Shown: positions 42,729 to 51,754 of the stretch, in pieces
Numbering within the stretch: the first letter of the stretch is position 1
How the letters are laid out: each line of letters starts with the position of its first letter
Origin: JBGTLU01 sp041743935
Lineage (GTDB): Bacteria > Bacteroidota > Bacteroidia > Sphingobacteriales > Sphingobacteriaceae
Length of the DNA stretch: 64,000 bases
Direction of reading: 5' to 3'
Assembly (NCBI GenBank): GCA_041743935.1
Contig: JBGTLU010000057.1
Span: forward strand, 7,166 to 71,165
Program-made: the position numbers and the translations under genes
The notes under the pieces: generated by a model
The model's input: the letters and a program-made list of their open reading frames with translations, nothing else
Database searches by the model: none
Told to the model about the DNA's origin: nothing

Positions 42729-43292
42729 TTAAACCGTCATGATATCTTTCTCTTTCGTTTCTACCACTTTATCTACCTTCAGGATATAAGCATCTGTAAG
42801 TTTCTGTACTTCGGTTTCGCCAACTTTTACATCATCTTCAGACACTCCGTCTTTTTGTAATTTCTTGATGGTTTCATTGGCATCCTTTCTAATATTCCGG
42901 ATGGTTATTTTACCATTTTCACCTTCTGCTTTTACTTTTTTCACCAATTCTTTTCTTCTTTCCTCGGTTAAAGGTGGAATATTAATACGAATAAGTACTC
43001 CATCATTTTGTGGGTTTACTCCTAGGTTTGCATCGATTATTCCTTTTTCAATTGGTTGAATCATGCTTTTTTCCCAGGGTTGTATGGTAAGAGTGCGAGC
43101 ATCGGGAGTATTGATACTTGCTACTTGTAATATAGGCACCATCGAACCATAATAATCTACCACAATGCCATCCAGCATGCTAGGCATTGCTTTACCGGCT
43201 CTTATTTTAAGTAATTCGGCTTCGGTATGGGCAACAGCTTTGTCCATGTCGCTCCGAGCTTCATCCAATTGCATTTTTATAAATTCATTCAT
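42729..43292 (-). CDS. frr: ribosome recycling factor
   Basis: A 187-residue factor that with EF-G splits post-termination ribosomes. The sequence shows the three-helix bundle heptads and conserved blocks: HTEAELLKIRAGKAMPSML, VDYYGSMVPILQVASI, DARTLTIQPWEKS, GLGV-like NLGVNPQNDGVLIRI, PPLTEERRKELVKK and IRNIRKDANE. The length is typical (E. coli 185). It is the last gene of the rplM-rpsI-rpsB-tsf-pyrH-frr series and follows pyrH by 42 bp, the conserved order in many bacteria. Confidence 0.97.
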   Translation of the reverse strand: MNEFIKMQLDEARSDMDKAVAHTEAELLKIRAGKAMPSMLDGIVVDYYGSMVPILQVASINTPDARTLTIQPWEKSMIQPIEKGIIDANLGVNPQNDGVLIRINIPPLTEERRKELVKKVKAEGENGKITIRNIRKDANETIKKLQKDGVSEDDVKVGETEVQKLTDAYILKVDKVVETKEKDIMTV

Positions 43293-43334
43293 AATCCTAC
43301 GTCTTGAAATCTATCAAATATCGCTTATTTATAA

Positions 43335-44039
43335 TTAATATACCAAGGTTCCAATTCCTTCGCCTTGGGCTACTTTTAGGAAATTTCCCCGAGTGTTCAT
43401 ATCAAAAACTATGATTGGTAAATTGTTTTCTTGGCAAAGAGTAAAAGCAGTCATGTCCATCACATTTAACCCCTTTTCATATACTTCGGTAAAGGTTATG
43501 GTATCGTATTTAACAGCATTTTTATCTTTTTCGGGATCGGCAGAGTAGATTCCATTAACTCTGGTACCCTTTAACACCACATCAGCTTCAATTTCTATTG
43601 CTCTTAAAGATGCTGCGGTATCTGTTGTAAAATATGGATTACCGGTTCCTGCACCAAAAATCACTACCCTTCCTTTTTCTAAATGTCGCACCGCTCTGCG
43701 GCGAATAAACGGCTCACATATTTGCTCCATTTTTATAGCCGATTGCAAACGGGTTTTTACACCTACCTTTTCTAGGGCATCTTGCAAAGCCATGCTATTA
43801 ATTACAGTTGCCAACATCCCCATATAATCGGCTTGTACCCTATCCATCCCGCCTTTTTCTGCATCTAATCCTCTGTGAATATTACCACCTCCAATTACGA
43901 TGGCTACCTGAACACCTTTATTTATTACTTCCTTTACATCTTTAGCATATTGTAAAACCTGATCCGGATCTATGCCGTATTGCTTTTTACCCATGAGCGA
44001 TTCGCCACTGAGTTTAAGAAGTATTCTTTTGTATTTCAT
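43335..44039 (-). CDS. pyrH: uridylate kinase
   Basis: A 234-residue UMP kinase of the amino acid kinase fold, making UDP. Signatures are [55 protein letters not shown] and [14 protein letters not shown]. The bacterial enzyme is hexameric and inhibited by UTP. It lies between tsf and frr on the minus strand. A hairpin with a U-run separates it from tsf (44056-44088), so its expression may be lower than that of the translation genes before it. Confidence 0.97.
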   Translation of the reverse strand: MKYKRILLKLSGESLMGKKQYGIDPDQVLQYAKDVKEVINKGVQVAIVIGGGNIHRGLDAEKGGMDRVQADYMGMLATVINSMALQDALEKVGVKTRLQSAIKMEQICEPFIRRRAVRHLEKGRVVIFGAGTGNPYFTTDTAASLRAIEIEADVVLKGTRVNGIYSADPEKDKNAVKYDTITFTEVYEKGLNVMDMTAFTLCQENNLPIIVFDMNTRGNFLKVAQGEGIGTLVY

Positions 44040-44055
44040 ATCAAATGTAAAGGTT

Positions 44056-44088
44056 AAAAAAAATCCCCTGATTTGTGTCAGGGGATTT
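44056..44088 (-). terminator. hairpin terminator/attenuator between tsf and pyrH
   Basis: An 11-bp stem (44061-44071 with 44078-44088, AAATCCCCTGA/TCAGGGGATTT) is followed by eight U on the minus-strand transcript. It starts 6 bases after the tsf stop codon and ends before the pyrH start. Confidence 0.88.
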
Positions 44089-44094
44089 AAAATA

Positions 44095-44931
44095 TTATCC
44101 TAGTTGAACTCTCTTGAATGCGGTAACGGTAAGCCCTTTATGAACCCCATCTAACATTTGAGCTATGTTTTTAGAGCTATCTTTAACAAACTCTTGGTTT
44201 AATAAAGTTGAGTCTTTGTAAAACTTGTTCAATTTACCTTGTGCAATTTTCTCTACCATTTCTTCTGGTTTTCCTTCTGCACGAATTTGCTCTTTTGCAA
44301 TTTCTAATTCACGCTCAATAACGCTTGCATCTACATCTGCTTTGTCAATGGCAACCGGATTCATCGCTGCAATTTGCATTGCCACGTCTTTTCCAGCTTC
44401 TACCACAACATCACCAGCATTATTAAATCCTACCAATACACCCAATTTACCATTGGCGTGGTTGTAAGCTACCACTTGCTCTGCAGAAATACTTTCGTAT
44501 CTTGATATTTCTATTTTCTCTCCTATTTTACCAGTTTGGTCAAGTAATAATTCGGAGATTTTACCTTCGTTAGTGCTTTCTGCTAATAATGATTCTAGGT
44601 TTGAAGGAAGCTTAGTAACCGCTGCTTCTACTAGGGTGTTAGCAAATGCTACAAAATCAGCATTTTTAGCCACAAAATCAGTCTCACAATTTAATGCTAC
44701 CAAAACGCCTTTTTTGCCATCGGCAGTTGTTTTGGCTATAATTACTCCTTCTTTTGCTTCGCGATCGCTACGGCTAGCAGAAACTTTTGCGCCTTTTTTG
44801 CGAAGATAATCTACAGCAGCTTCAAAGTTTCCATTGGCTTCGGTAAGTGCTTTTTTACAATCCATCATACCCGCTCCAGTTTGTAAGCGTAATTTGTTTA
44901 CATCGGCAGCACTAATAGTTACAGTTGACAT
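44095..44931 (-). CDS. tsf: translation elongation factor Ts
   Basis: A 278-residue guanine nucleotide exchange factor for EF-Tu. The N-terminal UBA-like domain has [19 protein letters not shown], followed by the core motif [12 protein letters not shown] (the TDFV loop that displaces nucleotide from EF-Tu) and [13 protein letters not shown]. The C-terminal module [16 protein letters not shown] is conserved. The length is close to E. coli Ts (283). It is downstream of rpsB as usual. Paired elements on both sides (44970-45027 and 44056-44088) suggest its transcript is separately adjusted. Confidence 0.97.
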   Translation of the reverse strand: MSTVTISAADVNKLRLQTGAGMMDCKKALTEANGNFEAAVDYLRKKGAKVSASRSDREAKEGVIIAKTTADGKKGVLVALNCETDFVAKNADFVAFANTLVEAAVTKLPSNLESLLAESTNEGKISELLLDQTGKIGEKIEISRYESISAEQVVAYNHANGKLGVLVGFNNAGDVVVEAGKDVAMQIAAMNPVAIDKADVDASVIERELEIAKEQIRAEGKPEEMVEKIAQGKLNKFYKDSTLLNQEFVKDSSKNIAQMLDGVHKGLTVTAFKRVQLG

Positions 44932-44969
44932 TTTTCTAAATTTTATGTGTTAATAAATGGGATATAAAA

Positions 44970-45027
44970 ATTGCGAACACGGAACCATTTGAATTTACAT
45001 TCAAACCAACTGTCCAATGTTCGCAAT
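44970..45027 (-). terminator. long-range hairpin between rpsB and tsf, possible attenuator
   Basis: ATTGCGAACA (44970-44979) pairs perfectly with TGTTCGCAAT (45018-45027). The 38-base interior contains a second small hairpin (TTTGAAT and ATTCAAA). On the minus-strand transcript the structure is followed by UUUUUAUA. It begins 6 bases after the rpsB stop codon. Confidence 0.68.
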
Positions 45028-45032
45028 TAAAA

Positions 45033-45860
45033 TTACTCTGCGCTTTCTTCTGCTTTCACGCGTTTACGACCAGTTTTGGTCTCTTCGCTATCGGCAACTG
45101 GTTTTTCTCCTTCTGATTTTTCAGCTTTTGCTAATGCAATTGCTTCTTTTTCAGTTTCGTCTTCTTTTTCGCGTTTACGTTCTTCTAATCCTTCTTCAAT
45201 TGCTTTACAAATGATGCCGGTTATCAATGAAATTGATTTTGTTGCATCATCATTTGCTGGAATCGGGAAATCAATTGGCGAAGGGTCTGAATTGGTATCC
45301 ACCATTGCAAAAGTTGGAATGTTTAATTTCAACGATTCTGCAACTGCAATGTGTTCTTTTTTCACATCCACCAAAAACAATGCTGCTGGTAAGCGATTTA
45401 AATCGGCAATACCACCCAACACACGCTCTAATTTTATTCTCTCGCGAGCAATAGAAAGTTTTTCTTTTTTTGACAAAATATCATAAGTACCGTCTTTGGT
45501 CATCTTATCAATATTTGTCATTTTTTTAATCGACTTGCGCACGGTTGCAAAATTGGTAAGCATACCGCCCAACCAACGCTCCGTTACAAAAGGCATGTTC
45601 ACAGATTTTGCATAATCTGCTACGATGTCTTTCGCTTGTTTTTTTGTTGCAACAAATAATACCTTACGTCCAGATTTAACAATCTGCTTAATTGCAGCAG
45701 CAGCTTCTTCTGTTTTGGTAAGTGTTTTATTTAAGTCGATGATGTGAATTCCGTTTTTCTCCATGAAAACATAAGGAGCCATTTTCGGATTCCACTTACG
45801 GGTGAGGTGACCAAAGTGTACACCTGCATCCAATAAATCATTATATGTAGTTCTAGCCAT
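45033..45860 (-). CDS. rpsB: 30S ribosomal protein S2
   Basis: A 275-residue S2. Conserved blocks are LLDAGVHFGHLTRKWNPKM, YVFMEKNGIHIIDL, VLFVATKKQAKDIV, FVTERWLGGMLTNF and AVVD-type residues in FAMVDTNSDPSPIDFPIPANDDA. The last 55 residues form a charged Glu/Lys-rich tail (EERKREKEDETEKEA) that is longer than in E. coli and common in Bacteroidetes. It precedes tsf and follows rpsI by 18 bp on the same strand. Confidence 0.97.
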   Translation of the reverse strand: MARTTYNDLLDAGVHFGHLTRKWNPKMAPYVFMEKNGIHIIDLNKTLTKTEEAAAAIKQIVKSGRKVLFVATKKQAKDIVADYAKSVNMPFVTERWLGGMLTNFATVRKSIKKMTNIDKMTKDGTYDILSKKEKLSIARERIKLERVLGGIADLNRLPAALFLVDVKKEHIAVAESLKLNIPTFAMVDTNSDPSPIDFPIPANDDATKSISLITGIICKAIEEGLEERKREKEDETEKEAIALAKAEKSEGEKPVADSEETKTGRKRVKAEESAE

Positions 45861-45878
45861 TTTGTGATCCTCCGAATA

Positions 45879-46265
45879 TTAACGTTTACTAAATTGAAAT
45901 TTCCTACGTGCTTTTCTGCGACCTGGTTTCTTGCGCTCCACCATACGTGAATCGCGAGTCATCAAATCTTTAGCACGCAAAGAAGGTTTAACTTCGGGGT
46001 CTAGCTCAACTAATGCTTTTGCTATTGCCAGGCGAACTGCTTCTGCTTGGCCTGTAATACCACCACCACTAACGTTTACGGTTACATCGTATTTGCCTGC
46101 ATTGTTACTTACTGTAAATGCTTGGTTTACGATGTATTGTAATGGAAGGGTTGGAAAGTACTCTACGTAATCTTTGTTGTTTACGGTAATGGTTCCGTTG
46201 CCGTCTTTTAAGTAAATACGAGCAACAGCGGTTTTTCTTCTACCTGAGGTGTTGGTTACTGTCAT
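45879..46265 (-). CDS. rpsI: 30S ribosomal protein S9
   Basis: A 128-residue S9. It starts with TNTSGRRKTAVARIYLKDGNG, contains VSGGGITGQAEAVRLAIAKAL and LTRDSRMVERKKPGRRKAR, and ends in FSKR, the C-terminal extension whose Lys-Arg reaches the P-site tRNA. Its start overlaps the rplM stop by 4 bp, and rpsB follows closely, so the genes form one operon. Confidence 0.98.
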   Translation of the reverse strand: MTVTNTSGRRKTAVARIYLKDGNGTITVNNKDYVEYFPTLPLQYIVNQAFTVSNNAGKYDVTVNVSGGGITGQAEAVRLAIAKALVELDPEVKPSLRAKDLMTRDSRMVERKKPGRRKARRKFQFSKR

Positions 46266-46720
46266 TCTCCTGTTTGATTAAGTTTGATAACGGTTGGTTT
46301 TTGTGCAGTGTGCGGGTGTTCTGCTCCTACATAAACATGTAGGTTTTTTAATAAGGCACTGCCCAAACGGTTTTTAGGTAACATACCACGTACTGCTTTT
46401 TCTACAATACGAGTAGGATGTTTCGCCAATAAATCTTTAGGAGAAATAAAGCGTTGACCTCCGGGGTAGCCGGTATGCGAAACGTACTGCTTATCTTGCA
46501 TTTTGTTTCCAGTCAATTTTACCTTGTCTGCATTGATAACGATTACATTATCGCCGCAGTCTACGTTCGGGGTGAACGATGGCTTGTGTTTTCCTCTAAT
46601 AAGTGATGCCACTTTAGAAGACAAGCGCCCCAAAATCTCGCCTTCTGCATCGATAACTACCCATTGTTTATCGACGGTTTTCTTGTTGGCTGAGACAGTT
46701 TTGTAACTTAACGTATTCAC
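46262..46720 (-). CDS. rplM: 50S ribosomal protein L13
   Basis: A 152-residue L13, first gene of the ribosomal operon. Visible signatures are WVVIDAEGEILGRLSSKVA, LIRGKHKPSFTPNVDCGD, VVIN-type VIVINADKVKLTG, YVSHTGYPGG and AVRGMLPKNRLG. The length is slightly above E. coli L13 (142). A clear promoter lies at 46775-46805. The roughly 48-base leader contains a small hairpin (CCTC and GAGG around 46757-46770), which could serve autogenous control. Confidence 0.98.
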   Translation of the reverse strand: MNTLSYKTVSANKKTVDKQWVVIDAEGEILGRLSSKVASLIRGKHKPSFTPNVDCGDNVIVINADKVKLTGNKMQDKQYVSHTGYPGGQRFISPKDLLAKHPTRIVEKAVRGMLPKNRLGSALLKNLHVYVGAEHPHTAQKPTVIKLNQTGE

Positions 46721-46774
46721 TTGTTCTGTTAATTAATTATTTATTAAATAGTTTACCCTCTATTTTGAGGACTG

Positions 46775-46805
46775 CAAAGATAGGTTGATAATTTGTAACT
46801 ATCAA
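46775..46805 (-). promoter_or_regulatory. Bacteroidetes-type promoter for the rplM operon
   Basis: On the minus strand TTG (46805-46803), a 20-bp spacer and TATCTTTG (46782-46775) match TTG-N20-TAnnTTTG exactly. It is about 55 bp before the rplM start codon. Confidence 0.75.
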
Positions 46806-46986
46806 GTTTTCCACAATTATTTTAAACCATAATAGACAGTATAATCCCTAAAACTTGAGGTTTTGTATTATCAGCCTTTAGCCAAATATAATTTGCTAAA
46901 CAGATGCAAAGTCAATACATAATAATTTAATATTGCTTTTATCAAAACTTATGAATTTGTACATTTGCACCTTAATAAAATAGCAC

Positions 46987-48243
46987 ATGGAAGTATCGGT
47001 AATGGCAAAGAACCTGATGGGTTCAGAAATCATAAAAATAGGTGGTGAAATTAACGACATGATAAAACGTGGAGAAAAAATTTGCAATCTTACTATTGGT
47101 GATTTTAATCCTTCCGTATACCCAATTCCCCAAGAATTACAAGATGAAATTGTAAAAGCTTACCAACAAAATCAGACTAATTATCCGCCAGCTAATGGCA
47201 TGTTACATTTGCGAGAAGTTATTTCGGATTTTTTACATAATCGTTTAGGATTACATTATGCTGCAGAAGATATTCAAGTTGCCGGTGGTTCACGTCCGTT
47301 AATCTATGCTACCTATCTATCGTTGGTAGATCAAGGAGATACCGTGGTTTTTCCATCACCATCTTGGAATAATAATCATTACTGTCATTTTACCGGTGCA
47401 AAACAGGTAATGATAGAAACCAAAGCAGAGAATAATTTTATGCCTACGGCAGATGAGATTGCTCCAGCCATAAAAGGAGCTTCTTTATTGGCTTTGTGTT
47501 CGCCATTGAATCCAACTGGTACCATGTTTACCAAAAAGGATTTAGAAGAAATTTGTGATTTAGTTATTGCCGAAAATAAAACCAGAGGAAACGATGACAA
47601 ACCTCTGTATATACTTTATGACCAAATTTATTGGTTACTTTCTTACGGAGATCACAAACACTATGACCCAGTAACTTTACGACCTGAGTTAAAAGATTAT
47701 GTAATTTATATAGGAGGAATTTCAAAAGCATTTGCAGCTACCGGTGTTAGGGTGGGCTGGGCATTTGGACCATCCAACGTAATTAAAAAAATTCAATCCA
47801 TTTTAGGTCACGTTGGGGCTTGGGCACCTAAAGCAGAACAAGTGGCAACGGCCAATTATTTACTCAACACCGAAAAAGTTGATGCGTATGTTTCTTCTAT
47901 CAAAAACAGGTTGCAAAATAGTTTAGATGCTTTATATAAAGGGTTTAAACAATTAAAAGCAGACGGTTTTGATGTAGATGCTATTGAGCCAATGGGAGCA
48001 ATTTATCTAACCATTAAAGTAAATATTGCTGGCAAAACTACCCCGGATGGTAATGTTTTATTAAATAGCAAAGACATAAATTCGTATCTAATTAATGAAG
48101 CAAAAGTTGCACTGGTGCCTTTTTCTGCTTTTGGATCTGATGAGCATAGCAATTGGTTTAGAGCTTCTGTAGGTGCTTGTTCATTGGAGGATATAGAAGA
48201 TTCTATTCCAAGAATTAAATTAGCGTTAGCTAAACTAAGTTAA
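46987..48243 (+). CDS. pyridoxal-phosphate aminotransferase, class I/II
   Basis: A 418-residue fold-type I aminotransferase resembling aspartate/aromatic aminotransferases. The motifs are YPPANGMLHLRE, VAGGSRPLIYA, SPLNPTGTMF (the Asn that binds PLP O3'), LYDQIYWLLSY (Asp/Tyr pair) and the Schiff-base Lys in GGISKAFAATGVRVGW. The substrate-carboxylate Arg is in WFRASVGA. The specific amino acid substrate cannot be decided from sequence. A TACATTTG -7-like element lies at 46960-46967, only 20 bp before the start, implying a very short leader. The gene meets the convergent unknown at 48244 with no gap. Confidence 0.88.
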   Translation: MEVSVMAKNLMGSEIIKIGGEINDMIKRGEKICNLTIGDFNPSVYPIPQELQDEIVKAYQQNQTNYPPANGMLHLREVISDFLHNRLGLHYAAEDIQVAGGSRPLIYATYLSLVDQGDTVVFPSPSWNNNHYCHFTGAKQVMIETKAENNFMPTADEIAPAIKGASLLALCSPLNPTGTMFTKKDLEEICDLVIAENKTRGNDDKPLYILYDQIYWLLSYGDHKHYDPVTLRPELKDYVIYIGGISKAFAATGVRVGWAFGPSNVIKKIQSILGHVGAWAPKAEQVATANYLLNTEKVDAYVSSIKNRLQNSLDALYKGFKQLKADGFDVDAIEPMGAIYLTIKVNIAGKTTPDGNVLLNSKDINSYLINEAKVALVPFSAFGSDEHSNWFRASVGACSLEDIEDSIPRIKLALAKLS

Positions 48244-48960
48244 TTAAGCACTTTTTGCTAAATATCTTACTAAACTTCTTTTTGCTACAGGCAATAAAGT
48301 TTCGTTTAGCGGGAAAGTTAAATCTGTTTCAATGGCATACACTGCCGGGTTGGGCAATTCTTTTCTGTTTCTTAGTAAATCTATTTTAATGTTTTCGGGA
48401 GTGTTTATGAAATTTCGGTGGTAGGTTTGAACGTACTGAGTGTTTATACCTCTGTATTTTTCTTCGGTATTTTCAAAAATGGTAACCCGATATTCATACA
48501 CTTTGGTCTCCGTCTTTTGTCCATCTAAAATAAACATGTATCCCTCTGCCGGATAAATTGGAATCAACCCAATTGGATAAATAGAAAGCCTGGTTTCTAC
48601 AAAATCATAAATTTCTTTGCCTTCATGTAAGGTGGTATTCATTTTTGATATAGAAAATTGAATGATGGATTCAATCTCGCTCATCAGATCATCGTCTGCC
48701 GTTATTTTTTCATAAATGGCTTTTAGTTTTTCGAAACTCTCTGGACTAAGTTTAGAAGGAAAATTATTTCGTATGGTTTCTTTTTTGGATTTGAAGGCCA
48801 GTATATTATTGTAATGAAAAACCAAATCGGCAAACCCAGGATATAATTTATTGGTATTAAACTTTTGATTTATTTCTTTTAAGTAAGATAAAAGGATGTA
48901 TTTTTTGTATTCGAAATCTATTAATCCTTCGGTAAACCAATTAATGCTTAATGTTTTCAT
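48244..48960 (-). CDS. conserved Bacteroidetes protein of unknown function
   Basis: A 238-residue soluble protein that I do not recognise beyond a conserved Bacteroidetes hypothetical. I start at ATG 48960 (MKTLSINWFTEGLIDFEYKK); the frame is open to 49020, but that part overlaps the divergent methyltransferase gene. There is no signal peptide or membrane segment. The first 130 residues are helical and charged (KSKKETIRNNFPSKLSPESF). The C-terminal half appears beta-rich (YRVTIFENTEEKYRGINTQY). It is convergent with the aminotransferase gene and divergent from the RsmI-like gene (54 bp). Confidence 0.7.
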   Translation of the reverse strand: MKTLSINWFTEGLIDFEYKKYILLSYLKEINQKFNTNKLYPGFADLVFHYNNILAFKSKKETIRNNFPSKLSPESFEKLKAIYEKITADDDLMSEIESIIQFSISKMNTTLHEGKEIYDFVETRLSIYPIGLIPIYPAEGYMFILDGQKTETKVYEYRVTIFENTEEKYRGINTQYVQTYHRNFINTPENIKIDLLRNRKELPNPAVYAIETDLTFPLNETLLPVAKRSLVRYLAKSA

Positions 48961-49014
48961 GTCAAATAAATTAGTTTTGTGCAAAGCATAGTCCAAAATA
49001 CAAATTCTTTCTAA

Positions 49015-49725
49015 ATGCAAAAAGGGGTTCTTTATTTAATACCAACCACGCTCAGTGAAAATGCCATGGATAAAACCTTGGTGCCATATAGTTTGCATCT
49101 GATTAATGAATTGAAATTTTATGTGGTTGAGAATGAAAAATCGGCTAGACGTTTTTTGAAAGAAGCTGGCATGAGAATACCTCAATCGGAGTTAAGCATC
49201 GCAACGTTGGAGAAACACGCTAAAAACATTAACTATGATGAATACTTAGCACCTCTTTTAGCAGGTAAAAACATGGGTCTAATATCCGAAGCAGGTTGCC
49301 CTGCTGTAGCTGATCCGGGTGCCGAAATAGTTCACAAAGCACACAAAATGGGCATTAAAATTGTCCCTATCGTTGGCCCAAGTTCTTTGATGTTGGCTTT
49401 AATGGCTTCGGGTTTTAACGGACAAGGCTTCACTTTTCATGGTTACATACCTATCCAAAAAAATGAAAGACTACAAAAAATTAAGGAGCTGGAAAATGCC
49501 GCATATCGGCTTAATCAAACTCAATTATTCATAGAAACCCCATTCCGAAATAATCATCTTTTGCAAGATATTTTAACGGTTTGTAAACCAACTACACCGC
49601 TATGTATAGCTTGTAATATTACTGGCGAAGAGGAGTTTATCCAAACAAAAACAATTACCGAGTGGAAATTAAACGTACCCGACTTACATAAAAAACCAAC
49701 GGTGTTTTTAATCTATAAAGATTAG
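49015..49725 (+). CDS. RsmI-like SAM-dependent methyltransferase (tetrapyrrole methylase fold)
   Basis: A 236-residue protein of the tetrapyrrole methylase superfamily related to RsmI, which 2'-O-methylates C1402 of 16S rRNA. Visible signatures are GVLYLIPTTLSENA, FYVVENEKSARRFLKE, MGLISEAGCPAVADPGAEIV (SAM site) and VPIVGPSSLMLALMASGFNGQGF-type VGPSS. It lacks the RsmI C-terminal domain and has a divergent start, as in the shorter Bacteroidetes paralogue, so I give no symbol. The TAGTTTTG at 48972-48979 could be its -7 element. It converges with hflX, overlapping by 4 bp. Confidence 0.82.
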   Translation: MQKGVLYLIPTTLSENAMDKTLVPYSLHLINELKFYVVENEKSARRFLKEAGMRIPQSELSIATLEKHAKNINYDEYLAPLLAGKNMGLISEAGCPAVADPGAEIVHKAHKMGIKIVPIVGPSSLMLALMASGFNGQGFTFHGYIPIQKNERLQKIKELENAAYRLNQTQLFIETPFRNNHLLQDILTVCKPTTPLCIACNITGEEEFIQTKTITEWKLNVPDLHKKPTVFLIYKD

Positions 49726-50882
49726 TAAAGTAAGTTATCATAAGGGTATCGGGCTGTGTGAATTTCTTTTGCTTTGGCGTAAACTAATTGCTTGAAATCA
49801 TCAATATTATTCTTCTCTGTGGCAGATATAAATACAGCCGGATTGTTGTTCTTTGCCAAATAAGTTTTCTTGAACTCTTTAAGGCTTAGTTTCCCATCCT
49901 CTGCTTTATAAGCATCTATTTTATTAAAAACAGTAATGGTTTCTTTATCTAATGAATCTAAATCTTTCAGGGTTTCATTCACGGTTATCATGTGGTCCTC
50001 AAAACTTGGATGCGAAATATCCACCACATGTATTAAAATATCGGCTTCTTTTACTTCTGCTAAGGTAGATTTAAAACATTCAACCAAATGATGTGGTAGT
50101 TTTCGGATGAAACCAACGGTATCGGAAAGCAGGAACGGCAGATTTTCAATAACCACTTTTCTTACCGTAGTATCTAGGGTGGCAAATAATTTATTCTCTG
50201 CAAACACCTCCGATTTACTGATTAGATTCATGATAGTAGATTTCCCGACATTGGTGTATCCAACCAAAGCCACCCGAATTAATTTGCCTCTACTTTTTCG
50301 TTGGGTTAAATTTTGTTTATCAATTTCAACTAGCTTTTCTTTTAATAAGGCAATTTTTTGAAGGATAATTCGTCTATCGGTTTCTATTTGAGATTCCCCA
50401 GGTCCGCGCATACCAATACCCCCTTTTTGTCGCTCCAAGTGAGTCCACATTCTGGTTAGTCTTGGTAGCATGTATTGTAATTGGGCTAGTTCTACCTGCG
50501 TTTTTGCCTGTGCAGTTTGAGCGCGTTTTGCAAAAATATCCAGAATGAGGTTGTTTCTATCTAGTATTTTGCACTCCAATTCTTTCTCAATATTTCTTAA
50601 TTGAGATGGGGTAAGCTCATCATCAAATACCACCATGCTTATTTCTTCGGCTTTAACAAAAGCTTTTATTTCCTCCAATTTCCCTTTTCCAACATACGTT
50701 CTTGTTTCGGGGCGTTGTAGTTTTTGGGTGAATGTTTTTACACATTCGCCACCAGCAGTATCCACCAAAAAAGCTAACTCATCTAGGTATTCGTTTTCCA
50801 GTTCGGGGGTGGAGTTTTGGGTGATTAATCCAACCAAAACCGCTTTTTCTTTGGTAAAAATATTTGCTGCTATTTTTTTCAT
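49722..50882 (-). CDS. hflX: GTPase HflX
   Basis: A 386-residue GTPase that binds the 50S subunit and rescues or splits stalled ribosomes. The N-terminal HflX domain includes RPETRTYVGKGKLEEI and VVFDDELTPSQLRNIE, followed by the linker GGIGMRGPGESQIETDRR. The G domain has G1 VALVGYTNVGKST, G3 LLSDTVGFIRKLPHHL and G4 TVFNKIDAY. I choose ATG 50882 (MKKIAANIF) over the TTG/ATG-less upstream extension to 50894. It follows the YugP-type peptidase gene, from which a terminator separates it. Confidence 0.95.
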   Translation of the reverse strand: MKKIAANIFTKEKAVLVGLITQNSTPELENEYLDELAFLVDTAGGECVKTFTQKLQRPETRTYVGKGKLEEIKAFVKAEEISMVVFDDELTPSQLRNIEKELECKILDRNNLILDIFAKRAQTAQAKTQVELAQLQYMLPRLTRMWTHLERQKGGIGMRGPGESQIETDRRIILQKIALLKEKLVEIDKQNLTQRKSRGKLIRVALVGYTNVGKSTIMNLISKSEVFAENKLFATLDTTVRKVVIENLPFLLSDTVGFIRKLPHHLVECFKSTLAEVKEADILIHVVDISHPSFEDHMITVNETLKDLDSLDKETITVFNKIDAYKAEDGKLSLKEFKKTYLAKNNNPAVFISATEKNNIDDFKQLVYAKAKEIHTARYPYDNLLY

Positions 50883-50903
50883 GTGGGGCAACAAAGATAG
50901 AAA

Positions 50904-50937
50904 TAAAAAAACCTCTCTTCCTTTTGGAAAAGAGGTT
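50904..50937 (-). terminator. Rho-independent terminator after the YugP-type gene
   Basis: An imperfect hairpin (AACCTCT with AGAGGTT, plus inner TTCC/GGAA, 50910-50937) is followed by a run of U on the minus strand. It is 22 bases after the peptidase stop codon and before hflX. Confidence 0.82.
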
Positions 50938-50958
50938 GAAAATTTTTGGTATTAATTA

Positions 50959-51642
50959 TTAGTTTCTTCTGCTTAAGAAAATCATGATGTAATACATCAA
51001 AGTTGCTAACGAAGCTAAAGCAGCAACCACATAGGTCATTGCCGCCCAATTTAATGCAGATTTTGCGACTGCAATTTCTCCGCCACGTGTAATTCCGTTT
51101 GCATCTAACCAAGCTACTGCTCTTTTGCTGGCATCAAACTCTACCGGTAAAGTGATAAAACTAAATAAGGTGGTTAAAGCAAATAAAATAATACCCGCCA
51201 GTAACAACATCGGGAATTGGTTTAATAACAAAATACCACCCAATAAAACCCATTGCATGTATCGGCTTGATACAGTTAAAACCGGAACCATTGCTGAACG
51301 AAATTGTAACCAACTATAGGCTGTAGCGTGTTGAACTGCGTGTCCGCACTCATGTGCCGAAACCGCAGCAGCTGCAACACTTCTGCCGTGGTATACATCC
51401 GGGCTTAAATTTACAGTTCTATCTAAAGGATTATAATGATCGGTTAATTGACCCTCAACAGAAATAACACGAACATCGCGTATTCCATTATCTGCAAGCA
51501 TGCGTTCGGCTATTTCTTTACCGGTCATGCCATTGGTTAAACCTATTTGCGAATACTCTGCAAATTTACTTTTGAAGCGCCATCCTACGAACCAGCTGGC
51601 ACCCATAATTACTACCATTAATACAATTACTTCTATTCCCAT
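50959..51642 (-). CDS. neutral zinc metallopeptidase, YugP family
   Basis: A 227-residue membrane peptidase of the YugP (DUF232) family. An N-terminal helix (about 3-20) is followed by LTGxEIA-like NGMTGKEIAERML, NLSPDVYHGRSVAAAAV and the zinc motif HECGH (His97 to His101), then a helix pair at about 125-165 and FDASKRAVAWL, with the third ligand probably Glu in LPVEFDAS. Three or four C-terminal hydrophobic helices complete the protein. The substrate is unknown. It is divergent from the GTG-started oxidoreductase gene. Confidence 0.88.
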   Translation of the reverse strand: MGIEVIVLMVVIMGASWFVGWRFKSKFAEYSQIGLTNGMTGKEIAERMLADNGIRDVRVISVEGQLTDHYNPLDRTVNLSPDVYHGRSVAAAAVSAHECGHAVQHATAYSWLQFRSAMVPVLTVSSRYMQWVLLGGILLLNQFPMLLLAGIILFALTTLFSFITLPVEFDASKRAVAWLDANGITRGGEIAVAKSALNWAAMTYVVAALASLATLMYYIMIFLSRRN

Positions 51643-51754
51643 TTTTTATTTTTTAAGGTTGATACTTGTTTATCAATAATTATTCCGAGCTTTTTGTTTG
51701 TAATACTATATTTACTTAGCCATACTTGGCAACTCAAAATCAAAAACGAAAATA

